The notes beneath the pieces are model-generated. The model saw nothing but the letters and a program-made list of their open reading frames with translations, had not been told where the DNA came from and ran no database searches. Of a DNA stretch of 64,000 nt, positions 1-11,400 are shown piece after piece. How positions within the stretch are numbered: the stretch's first letter is position 1; every line of letters starts with the position of its first letter. The translations under genes were made by a program, and so were the position numbers. The DNA comes from Nilaparvata lugens. Lineage: Eukaryota; Arthropoda; Insecta; Hemiptera; Delphacidae. Location of the stretch: positions 3,710,190-3,774,189 of the forward strand of contig NC_052514.1 in the NCBI RefSeq assembly GCF_014356525.2, in the 5' to 3' direction.

Positions 1-1254
1 CAACAATAGGTTTCAGGAGGGTCTGAACACCGAGCATGCTTTGCAAAATTTCATGTCTGGAATCTATAATGGATCAACAAACCGTATAAGAGTAGAACTT
101 CAGGTCTATTCCTGGACATAAAAAAAGCCTTTGATACGGTAGATCATTGCATTCTTTTACGCAAATTGCATGAATCTGGTATCCGGGGGATGGCCTTTAG
201 ATGGATCGAGTCATCTGTATAATCGTAGACAATATGTGTCCATTGGTGAATTTAGTAGTGAATTGGCTTTGATCACCTGTGGTGTACCTCAGGGATCGGT
301 ATTGGGTCCAGTCCTTTTTTTGATTTACTTGAATGATCTTTTTTCCCATAACTTTCAAGGCTCTTTAACTTCTTTTGCAGATGATACTGCGTTAGCATAT
401 TCTTCTGACAGTGAGATGAAATTGCAAGAAATGATGCAGATGGATCTTAATGACTTGTGTTGTTGGTTCCAATATAATAAATTAGCACTAAATGCATCTA
501 AAACTAAATATATAAATTTCTCCTTATCAGCTCCTTTCAGTTTTCCAGTTTCTCTAAAATATCATAAAGTTGGTTGTAATAGTGTGTCATGTGGCTGTGA
601 TGAGATAAATCAATCTGATACAATAAAATACTTAGATTTGATTCTTGATTATAAATTAACTTGGGACTCCCACATAAAGAAAATAAAGATGTATTTCATG
701 TTCTTGATAAGACGATTTTATCACTTGAAGCAGTTTTTCCCTAAACATTTTCTACGGATTATGTACTATGCATTTTTTCATTCTAAGCTTGTTTATGGAA
801 TTTCCTGTTGGGCATCCACTTTTGTTTCTCATTATAGAAGGCTTGTAGTGCTACAGAAGTCTGTAATAAGGATTATACAGGGAGTTAATAGGAGGTCACA
901 TACATTTCCAATTTTCAAATCATTGAATATTCTACCACTGAGACACACTTATGTGCTGAAGGTTCTGTCTTTATTTTATCAATAAGTGGTAACAGATCTG
1001 TTTCAGTATATAACAACGATGATGAAATTTCTGTTGTAACACGGCAAACTACTCAAATGATTGTTAGGCTTCCAAAATCGAACTGTACCACGTTCCAGAG
1101 GTGTTTTCTTTTTCTTGCTCCGAAATTTTATAACTTACTACCACCTGATTTGAGAAGAATAAATACCCATAAACACTTCATGAATAAAACTAAGCTTTGG
1201 CTATGGCGCCATTCGCCAGTCGAGGTGGAAGGCTTCTTTAAGGTTTTAAGTTAA
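1..1254 (+). mobile_element. Non-LTR retrotransposon (LINE) reverse-transcriptase remnant
   Basis: Broken coding sequence of a non-LTR reverse transcriptase. Around 90-200 one frame reads an RT motif of the DIKKAFDTVDH type. From 170 another frame contains CGVPQGSVLGPVLF and then FADDTALAY, the YxDD-type catalytic box with F in first position as in jockey/I/R1-like elements. From 1057 a further frame gives the usual C-terminal region (FLAPKFYNLLPPDLRR...). The changes of frame at about 200 and 985, and the absence of an endonuclease part, show a dead, truncated copy. It continues past the left edge. It lies upstream of the first visible DNAJC28 exon, probably in an intron of that gene. Confidence 0.85.
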
Positions 1255-1808
1255 TAAGTTCCAATATATATCCACAAATCAAGTCAACCTTGTATTGACT
1301 ACTACATAGTCCATCAATTTATTCTGTGTGATACGTTTTTGTCTCGATGATGTCACTAATAACTGTCTTTCTGTTGAATTATACTACACTATGGAATTGA
1401 TTGTTATTTTAATTATATTATTTCTTTGTAGATTGATAGGTATTATCGCTCTTTCTCTACAAATGGGTGTAATTTATAATGGTAAATGATACTAAAAATG
1501 TTTGTTTTGTATGTATGTGCGAGCTTGCGCTCAATCATCTTCATTTCATCTTCATTACATCATACTTAAATTCTGAATCTCTCTTCTTCCCAACTCCTTT
1601 TCCTAGACCTACTAAATCTTAAACTATATCAATTTATAAAATAAATAATCTTACTTATAACACTTTGTATCTGACTCCTATTCGCGGACAAAGTCCAGTA
1701 ACATACTGTACTTTTTGTGAGTAGTATCTTGTTCACTTGTAACTTGTGTTATACTTTTGTTAATATTTTGTATGAATTTCGAGTGAATAAATTTGAATTT
1801 GAAATTTG
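1255..1808. other. No gene recognised (AT-rich spacer)
   Basis: AT-rich sequence between the LINE remnant and the minisatellite. I see no open frame with family resemblance. It may include the 3' end of the LINE, since it is AT-rich with short repeats, but no clear poly(A) tail or target duplication is visible. Confidence 0.5.
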
Positions 1809-2049
1809 AATAATCCTGGACCCAGCTATACTGCCCCTGCTAATCCTTGTCCAGTTATGCTGCCCCTGCCAATAATCCTGGACCCAGCTATACTGCCCCT
1901 GCCAATAATCCGGACCAGCTATATGCCCCTGCCAATAATCTGGACCCAGCATATGCCCCTGCCAATAATCCTGGACCCAGCTATACTGCCCCTGCCAATA
2001 ATCCTGGACCCAGCTATACTGCCCATGCCAATAATCATGGACCCATCCG
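1809..2049. repeat. 33-bp minisatellite, about 7.5 units
   Basis: Units begin AATAATCCTGGACCCAGC and end GCCCCTGCC. Units start at 1809, 1842, 1871, 1904, 1934, 1964, 1997 and 2030 (partial). Lengths are mostly 33 bp, with two 30-bp units and one 29-bp unit. The 33/30-bp periods are multiples of three, so long open frames appear in three frames (for example repeated PANNPGPSYTA on +). The 29-bp unit shifts frame. No splice signals or homology argue that it is coding; it is probably intronic. Confidence 0.9.
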
Positions 2050-2236
2050 AATTTCCAATCCATCATTAGATTAAACAGATGATGTTTATCAAGTTCCTTT
2101 CAATCTAATAGAATTCATAAGCATATCAAAATATCATACAAACAAAAATGGATGAGTGTGTGCAGAGTTTAACTATAAGTTATTTTGAATTACTTACAAT
2201 AATAATTATCATGAAATGAATGAATGAATGTTGCAG

Positions 2237-2454
2237 CACACAGCCCCCCAACACAGACAGTACCTAACCTACGGGGGTTGGGGCACGGGAACCCCCTCGC
2301 AGAGAGAGTGTCACTACCAGAAGAGCCGCGCCGAAACAGCTGTTAAGAACGTGTTCCAACACCGCATGGACAAGGTCATATCGGAAACCGTTTGCACGGA
2401 GGAACAAGCGCTGGCTCTCAAGGACAAAGCTGAGGCCAAGAAGATCAAAACACG
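2237..2454 (+). CDS. DNAJC28: DNAJC28 exon (first visible)
   Basis: Acceptor TTGCAG ends at 2236 and donor CACG|GTCCGA at 2454. The exon starts in phase 0 and leaves two bases (CG) that pair with A of the next exon to make Arg. It encodes the DNAJC28 signature APQHRQYL followed by [12 protein letters not shown] and a charged helix ending KKIKT. The acceptor has a weak pyrimidine tract; CACACAG at 2243 is an alternative acceptor, which would shift the frame. Confidence 0.88.
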
Positions 2455-5400
2455 GTCCGAGATTTCTGTTCTGTTTAATAAAACCACTAATGAGAGTGTC
2501 CAATACTACAGAGTGTCTGATAAGCCACTCCCTATTTTTATATTTCCTATATTTGTGTTTCTTCAATGGTTCCAAATTTTCTTAAATAACTCAATATTAT
2601 TCGTTACAAGTGGCAATTGAGTGAAATATTTCTAATTAATTTATTAATTCAAGCCATCTAAATTCAAAATTTATATTTTTAATGTTTATTTTGGACTAAA
2701 ATTTTATAAAATTGTACACGTGAAATTCTAACCTTATCTTGGACTTTGTCACTTATAAATTTGGATGAAAAATAGCACAAGGACTACCTTATTATTTCAT
2801 CTTTCAATGTTATTACATTAGTGTTATTTGCATTGTAAATAAATAAAAAAATAAATACAGCTATAAAATCTTTATCTATGAACCAATTTTGTTAGGACTA
2901 CATAAATGTTAGATAGAGCACTCCTTGAGGTTGTGTTCAACACCAATTTTCATTTGTTTCAGTTTTAAAATGCCCCCTCTCTTGACTGTGGAAGAAAGAT
3001 CCAAAATACCAGCTCGTTATGAGGTCTGGCCCCTTTTTCATAAAAATTTAGAAGTCCTGTAATACAAGAACAGCTAATTTTATCGGCTATATTGGGCCCG
3101 TTCTGTGTACATGGAATGTGGTAAATTGTCTGATTGACAATTTACCAAGTAAAAAGTTCCACGTTCCATGGGAGGAATTTTGACAGATTCTGTTCCAGTT
3201 TCTGCCCCACAGTCGAAGTATGGTAAATTGTCCGACCTGGTACAGTTCCAACAGGTTCCAACTATCTGAGCTCTTATTGGTCGATTATTGTAGTCTGCTT
3301 GCTTCTCTGCGCATGCGCTGATAGTTTGTTTACCATAGCATATAATACATAGCCAACAATATGTTTGATAACCATTCATTAAATGAATTTTTCTCGATAG
3401 AAAGTTTGAGATTAATGGAATAAAAGAAATTTACACTTTTCTAGTCGGTAGGTTTGTAAAACAGCCTTTCTTCATTCACGCAGCTAGTAAACGACACATT
3501 TTAGTGTAAATCAACTCTATATGTGCGCGCCAAAAGCTTGAACCAACGATTTTGAAATGGCGTTCCATGGGAACATTTTGCACTAGTCACGTGATGGAAC
3601 AATTTACGATTGGAACTGGAACAATTTACGATTGGAACTGGAACAATTTACTGTACACAGAACGTACACATTGAGCATGTAATTGGAATGGTGATTCTCC
3701 TGTATTACGTGACATAAGTTTTATGAAACAGGGACCTGCGGATCTGTGGTACGAGTACAAAGGTGGTGGAGGGCTGAACAAGGGATCCATGCAACACTGG
3801 ATGCAAAAAACACTGAGATCTTTCTTAAGAATCGTTGCAACAGAGTAATGTGAAAGACCACTTTCACGAGATCCTAGATGCATTGATTTTTGAGGACTCC
3901 TCATGAACATTCCACGAACTCTGTCAACATTCTCTGATGTCCTTGACGTTGATGGTCTTCCTGATCATCTTGCATGTGCGGCACTCCCTGTTGTTAGTTA
4001 TTTGAAATAGCAATTTCTAACAGATTTTGCATCCAGTGTTGCATGGATCCACGATGGTTCAGCCCTCCACCACCTTTGTACTCGCACCACAGATCCCTCA
4101 ACACACCATCAACACAACAGACCATCAACGCAATCAACACAAGAGACCATCAACGCCATCAACACACACACACCATCAACACAACAGACCATCAACACAC
4201 CTTATAACGAGCTGCTATTTTGGCTCTTTCTTCCACAGTCAAGAGAGGGGGCATTTTTAAACTGAAACAAATGAAAATTGGTGTTGAACAAAACCTCAAG
4301 GAGTGCTCTATCTAAGAAATGTGGTTCTAACAAAATTGGTTCATGGATAAAGAATTTATTGCTGTAAAAAATAGAGTGACTTTTCAGACACTTTGTATAT
4401 AAAGAGTGGTGCAGAGGAAACGCATGTTTTCCGAACCGCTAGTACTCCGAACGCATGTTCAACCTGATTTTGTGCAACCGGGCCTTAGTGAACAATAATA
4501 TTGACCGTCTAGGGACCGCTCTGTCACGTGATTGGACTTGAAATCATATGTCATTGTAGCAGCCTGACGCGAGAAAACGGATACAGATGGTTTAATTCCA
4601 TGCCTGAAGTTATAAGTTGGTACTATTATTGTACAGAGTGGTGCAAAGGAAACGCATGTTTTCCGAACCGCTAGTACTCGGCGATGAGAGGGGATATTGT
4701 CCTTGAACGAACGTTGGCAGACGGCACAAACTATGCCATTTCAGTCACTATGGAGCATTGGAAAATACAACATCGTGTGTTCGCTGTCGAGCAGTTTTAG
4801 AAACAAAGAATCTGTAGTCACAGTGCAACGTCTTTTTCATCAATATCTGACTCGATCCACATTTTACGGACTATGAAGTGAACGTGGAAGACCAGGTGGT
4901 TTCTTTTTCATCACAGAAACAGTACTTCTGAACGCTGCAACCTATCGGAGTACAGTATTTCGATCAGGCACTGCACCTCGACGTCCAACTCTAAAATATT
5001 GACGTTGCACTGCGACTACAGATTCATTGTTTCTAAAAAAAATCTAGTGTGGCGCACTCACACTACTTTCCTTGCCGTTATGAAAATTGATCACCTGACG
5101 CTAGTGTTTACGCGCAGAAGACTCTACTATTCAAAAATCTGAGCCAGCTGGTGACAGGACAATAACACTGGACACACGAGGTCTGCTATCTCTTCATAGT
5201 GAATGATTCAATAGAATCAACAGTTGCCAACAGTTTGCAATTGAATAATCACATTTCCTCAAATTTCAAGCTTATTTTCAATTTTAGGTGAGAATATTAC
5301 TGAACATTGATTGTAGAGATTTTCATGCTCAATCTTTTCCACTCGAAGTTTTTTGTTTGAATTGTATCTCAAGCCTGATAGTTGGGAATCTAAAATCAAA

Positions 5401-8400
5401 ATTTGCATAGATGGGGTGGAGCTCCTGAAATTTTTACAGATATGGGACTTGTGGCAGTTGATAGAGCTTATCAATGACTATTTTAGGTATAATTTGATCA
5501 AAATCGTTGGAGCCGTTTTCGAGAAAATCGCGAAAACCCCTGTTTTTGACAACATTTTCGTCATTTTAGCCGCCATCTTGAATTGCATTTGATCGAAATG
5601 CAAATGATTTGTTCGTGTCGGATCCTTATATTGTAAGAACCTTAAGTTCCAAATTTCAAGTCATTCCGTTAATTTGGAGATGAGATATCGTGTACACACA
5701 CACATACACACACACACCCAAACCTTGAAACGTATAGAAATTTAGAAATTGGGGTACCTTAATTTTTTTCGGAAAGCAATACTTTCCTTATCTATGGTAA
5801 CAGGGCAAGGAAGGTAAAAAACTGCTCGACAGCGAACACACGATGTTGAACGTTCCAACGCTCCATAGTGACTGAAATGGCATAGTTTGGGCCGTCTGCC
5901 AACATTTGTTCAAGGACAATACCCCCTCCCGTCACCGAATACTAGCGGTTCGAAAAACATGCGTTTCCTCTGCACACTGCACCACTCTGTACAATAATAG
6001 TACCTACTTATAACTTCAGGCATGGAATATACCGTCCATGTCCATGGAATAACCATCTATATCCGTTTTCTCTGTGTCCGGCTGCTACAATGTCTAGGGA
6101 TTTCAAGTCCAATCAAATAAATGATTAAGCGGTCCCGGCTGCCTAAAAAGCAGTCGTTAGGTCATGTCAGAGGCCCTGAAATTGATCAGTTGCAACCTGA
6201 AAACTCTGACGCCAGACCTGAGCCAGCCAGGTCATACGATATTATTATTATTATTAAGCGGTCCCCTAGTCTTTCAATATCATTGTACACTACGGCCCAG
6301 TTGCACAAAAGCCGGTTAAATTTCAACCGTAATTAATTCCACTAGAACCGATGAGAGAAGGTTTTTTTTGAAAAGACGGCTTCTCTGATTGGTTCTTGTG
6401 GAATTAATCACAGTTAAAATTTAACCGGCTTTGTGCAACCGGCACTAACAGTACCTACACCTATACACAGTATCTACATTACACAGAATTTATTCTAGTT
6501 GTCAGATGTTATATATAAGTAAGTACATTATTGACAATGAACTACAAACTGCAGAATATTTAAAATTTTAAGAAACTTGACACCGGTTTCACAACAGCCG
6601 GTTGAATTTTAACCGTGAATAATTCCATGAGAACCAACCAGAGAAGCCGTCTCTTTAAAAACGCACAGTTAAATTTTAACCGTGATTATTAGGACCGATA
6701 AGAGAAGGGTTTTTTTGAAAAGACTGCTTCTCTGATTGGTTCTTGTGGAATTAATCACAGTTAAAATGTAACCGGCTTTGTGCAACCGGCACTAACAGTA
6801 CCTACAACTATACACAGTACCTACATTACACAGAGTTTATTCTAGTTGTCAGATGTTATATATAAGTAAGTACATTATTGACAATGATCTACAAACTGCA
6901 GAATATTTAAAATTTTTAAGAAACTTGACACCTGTTTCACAACAGCTGGTTAAATTTTAACCGTGAATAATTCCATGAGAACCAATCAGAGAAGCCGTCT
7001 CTTTAAAAACGCAGAGTTAAATTTTAACCGTGAATAATTCCATGAGAACCAATCAGAGAAGCCGGCTCTTTAAAAACGCCTTCTCTGATTGGTTCTCGTG
7101 GAATTAATCATGGTTAAAATTTAACCGGCTGTTGTGCAACCGGGCCTTGGAGGTCTTATTTTTTTCAAACTGATTTTGTATTCATTTAAAATTACTCACG
7201 TTATGAATCGTTTGATACTCGTCCTCACCGATGACGTTTCAAATCAATGCTGAAGTCTGACAGTCTTCATAATGAATATTGTAGATTTCCTGAAAATCAT
7301 AAAACAGAATTTATCAGTCACACATAATTATCAAGACAAATTCATACAATTAGTAGTGTTTGATAAAGGAATTTTAAGACTCAGGAACCGGACTGTTGCA
7401 TATTTTCAAACTCAAAAACAATATTATCAAAAGTTAAGTTATTATGTTGATAACTGATGGAAATATTTAAATGTTTTACAGTTTCTATCACGAGTTCAAG
7501 AAATTTTTCAAGCATGCACTGTAACACCACGGTAAAACTGAATGGTATTATCATTAATTTATTCCGTAGTGGTGAACCTGGTGAATGCTTTCTATAATAT
7601 AATATTGGTTAATAGGATTAAAGCGAAACTGTTATCGTACTATAGTGGGGTCCACGTTATAATGACAGTGGATGAAGATAGAAGAATAGCGATGCCGATT
7701 CTCTGCATTAATTAATTATATTTCTACACTGTCAAAAAAATAATTGGCATCGTTGTGGACCTAGAAAAGGATAGTACCACCGGCTTTGTCGAATTATAGA
7801 CAAGGATAGCAAAATCAAAGTTGATCAAATACTGTCATTATAACGTGGACCTCACTATAGCATGTTATATTAGTATGTATAAAACTCATAATTTTCTGAA
7901 GTTGATAATTACTTTAGTCGTTTTTGAATATGGTATGCTATGATTTCAATTTTACAATTTTTCATCGCTTTCCCATAAATTCTATAATAAATTATCAGAG
8001 TACAATCAGAATAAGTATTGGCAGGATATCAGTCTAGTTTTCAATTAGATATAATGGTTGATTCTTTATTCTTTATTGATTGATACAATAAGTACATCAT
8101 CAAATTGATAGCGAGAGAAAAAATAAGGTAACCTTGTGCTATTCCTCTCCCAAATTTAGATAAGGTTACACGTAGTCCGAAATAGGTCAAGACATGTTCA
8201 CTCATTTTCACAAAGTAGATTTTTAAATTTTATATGCTTCAAAACCAAACATAGAAGAAATATTTCACATTATTATCACTAACATAGGAAAATTCGCATA
8301 TAAAGAAATATTTTGCAGGACTAAAAAACGAACTTAATATTGAATGAAAAAGATTAAGAAATTGTCAAAAACCACAGATTTATTGATACTTAGAAAGACC

Positions 8401-11400
8401 AGTTTCGGTTATTACACCATTGTCAATCTCTGGTAATCTAAAACTGTTTTAGTTTATCATTAAGTAATAAGCCTAAGAAATTGTCAAAAACCACAGATTA
8501 TTGATACTTAGAAAGACCGGTTTCGGTATTACACCATTGTCAATCTCTGGTTAATCTAAAACTGTTTTAGTTTATCAGAGATTGACAATGGTGTAATAAC
8601 CGAAACCGGTCTTTCTAAGTATCAATAAATCTGTGGTTTTTGACAATTTCTTAGTCTTTTTCATTCGATATGAATAATTACCACAATATCAACTTCTCAA
8701 CTACACAAAAAGTTAAGTTATTATGTTGATAACTGATGGAAATATTAAATGTTTACAGTTTCTATCACGAGTTCAAGAAATTTTTCAAGCATGCACTGTA
8801 ACACCACGGTAAAACTGAATGGTATTATCATTAATTTATTCCGTAGTGGTGAACCTGGTGAATGCTTTCTATAATATAATATTGTAATAGGATTAAAGCG
8901 AAACTGTTATCGTACTATAGTGGGGTCCACGTTATAATGACAGTGGATGAAGATAGAAGAATAGCGATGCCGATTCTCTGCATTAATTAATTATATTTCT
9001 ACACTGTCAAAAAAATAATTGGCATCGTTGTGGACCTAGAAAAGGATAGTACCACCGGCTTTGTCGAATTATAGACAAGGATAGCAAAATCAAAGTTGAT
9101 CAAATACTGTCATTATAACGTGGACCTCACTATAGCATGTTATATTAGTATGTATAAAACTCATAATTTTCTGAAGTTGATAATTACTTTAGTCGTTTTT
9201 GAATATGGTATGCTATGATTTCAATTTTACAATTTTTCATCGCTTTCCCATAAATTCTATAATAAATTATCAGAGTACAATCAGAATAAGTATTGGCAGG
9301 ATATCAGTCTAGTTTTCAATTAGATATAATGGTTGATTCTTTATTCTTTATTGATTGATACAATAAGTACATCATCAAATTGATAGCGAGAGAAAAAATA
9401 AGGTAACCTTGTGCTATTCCTCTCCCAAATTTAGATAAGGTTACACGTAGTCCGAAATAGGTCAAGACATGTTCACTCATTTTCACAAAGTAGATTTTTA
9501 AATTTTATATGCTTCAAAACCAAACATAGAAGAAATATTTCACATTATTATCACTAACATAGGAAATATTCGCATATAAAGAAATATTTTGCAGGACTAA
9601 AAAACGAACTTAATATGAATGAAAAAGACTAAGAAATTGTCAAAAACCACAGATTTATTGATACTTGGAAAGACCGGTTTCGGTTATTACACCATTGTCA
9701 ATCTCTGGTAATCTATAACTGTTTTAGTTTATTATTAAGTAATAAGCCTAAGAAATTGTCAAAAACCACAGATTATTGATACTTAGAAAGACCGGTTTCG
9801 GTATTACACCATTGTCAATCTCTGGTTAATCTAAAACTGTTTTAGTTTATCAGAGATTGACAATGGTGTAATAACCGAAACCGGTCTTTCTAAGTATCAA
9901 TAAATCTGTGGTTTTTGACAATTTCTTAGTCTTTTTCATTCGATATGAATAATTACCACAATATCAACTTCTCAACTACACAAAAAGTGAACTTAATACT
10001 TTTTGTATATAATGTTCTGTTGATATTAGAATTAAGATGGCACTGGCAATAATTATTACTGATCTCTCAAATGCACACTGCCTGCTTATACGAGTTCTTC
10101 CATAAACATTCTAAGATTTATGAAAACTAGAGTTGAAAAAATGTGTTACAAAGATAAAATTATCATGTAATGAATAAAGTATGTATTATAAGTGTAGTAT
10201 CTAAGAAGGAATTGTTGCATAAGGTCATATTTGATTATCATTCATTGATTGATGATTTCATATTGGAATCATAATAATTAGAATTATTGGATAAGTTCAA
10301 TTGAATTGGGATTCCACTCTACTCTTGGAAACATACTAGCATTAATAGATCACAACCTTGGGATGAATTTAACAGATTATTGACCCAACACGTACTAATA
10401 ATTCCAAAAACTCAATACTAATTGACCTCCATATATATTTTTAGATATGGGCTTGAACGTCTAGTTGAGGATTTAATACAAGAGTCGATGAACAAGGGAG
10501 AATTCGACAACCTTCCTGGCCAGGGAAAACCACTAGGGAGACAGTTTGACCACCACAATCCCTATGTCGACCTTGTTACACACAAACTAAATCAGGTACA
10601 GTCATAATTTGTCAACTTTTTACAAAATTATTTATAGTAACCATAGACCCGGTTGTACAAACGCCTGTTGAACTTTAATCAAGATTAAATTCCACTAGAA
10701 ACAATCAGAGGTTTTTATTTAATTGAGGCTTCTCTAATTGGTTCTTGTGACATTTAATCACGGTTAAAATTTAACAGGCTTTTGTGCAACTGATGCATAG
10801 TCTGAAACTAATGTCCAAAGCACAGACACTGTCTTTTTGGTAATGTCTAATCTTCTTCTATTAATTAAGTTGTGTTATTTTCTAGTAGCGTATCATCAAT
10901 ATTGTAATATCATACTTTGTTAGTTATCCATCTTGTTTTCACTAATATTATTACTATTGTATTTTTATAACTTCAAAGTAAAAAAAACACTCAAATTCTT
11001 TGGTGTGGCGACAACCGTTTCGTGCCGGTGTTGCTCATTCTCAAGTCAAACAGAAACAGAAACTATTTCTAATTAGTAGATTAACTAATTAGTAATTAAC
11101 TAATTTAACTTTCTAATTAGTAGATTAACTAATAGTTTCTGTTTGGCTTGAAAATGTGCAACACCAGCACGAAACGGTCGTCGCCACACAAAAGAATGTG
11201 AGTGGTTTTTCACTTTAAAGTTATAAAAATAATATGTTATAGTAGTAATATCATACTAAATTTCGTTAAATTATATGATATTGGTATGCATTTCCTCTGA
11301 AATGGATCGAGAATAGATCTGATTCGCAATCTGTTGGATGACCCCAGGAGTCGCCTTCACTGATCACAGGCCAGTTATAGGATATCTGCCCTGAATAACT

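Larger units (their letters stand above)
2870..4355. mobile_element. Foldback element from a Tc1/mariner-like (IS630) transposon
   Basis: Inverted repeats: 2880-3026 is matched in reverse by about 4205-4350, both holding ATGCCCCCTCTCTTGACTG or its complement. A second inner pair is 3747-3808 and 4027-4088. The + strand of the left arm reads [19 protein letters not shown], like the N-terminal helix-turn-helix of insect IS630/mariner relatives. The - strand at about 3800-3910 reads [20 protein letters not shown], like the second helix-turn-helix of mariner transposases. The catalytic DDE part is absent, so it is non-autonomous. It lies in a DNAJC28 intron. Confidence 0.7.
7432..8710. repeat. 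1.28-kb tandem duplication, copy A
   Basis: Nearly identical to 8711-9988. Contains a GGTCCACGTTATAATGACAGT MITE (7639-7860), a LINE-like tail (about 8050-8220) and a foldback element with three hammerhead-like motifs (8338-8708). The junction AAAAGT is shared by both unit ends. In a DNAJC28 intron. Confidence 0.93.

Noticed and set aside
8338..9988. CRISPR-like array (repeated units around TTTCGGTTATTACACCATTG)
   Set aside because: Units are in both orientations with arms of transposon type and lie in an animal intron; they are foldback elements inside a tandem duplication.
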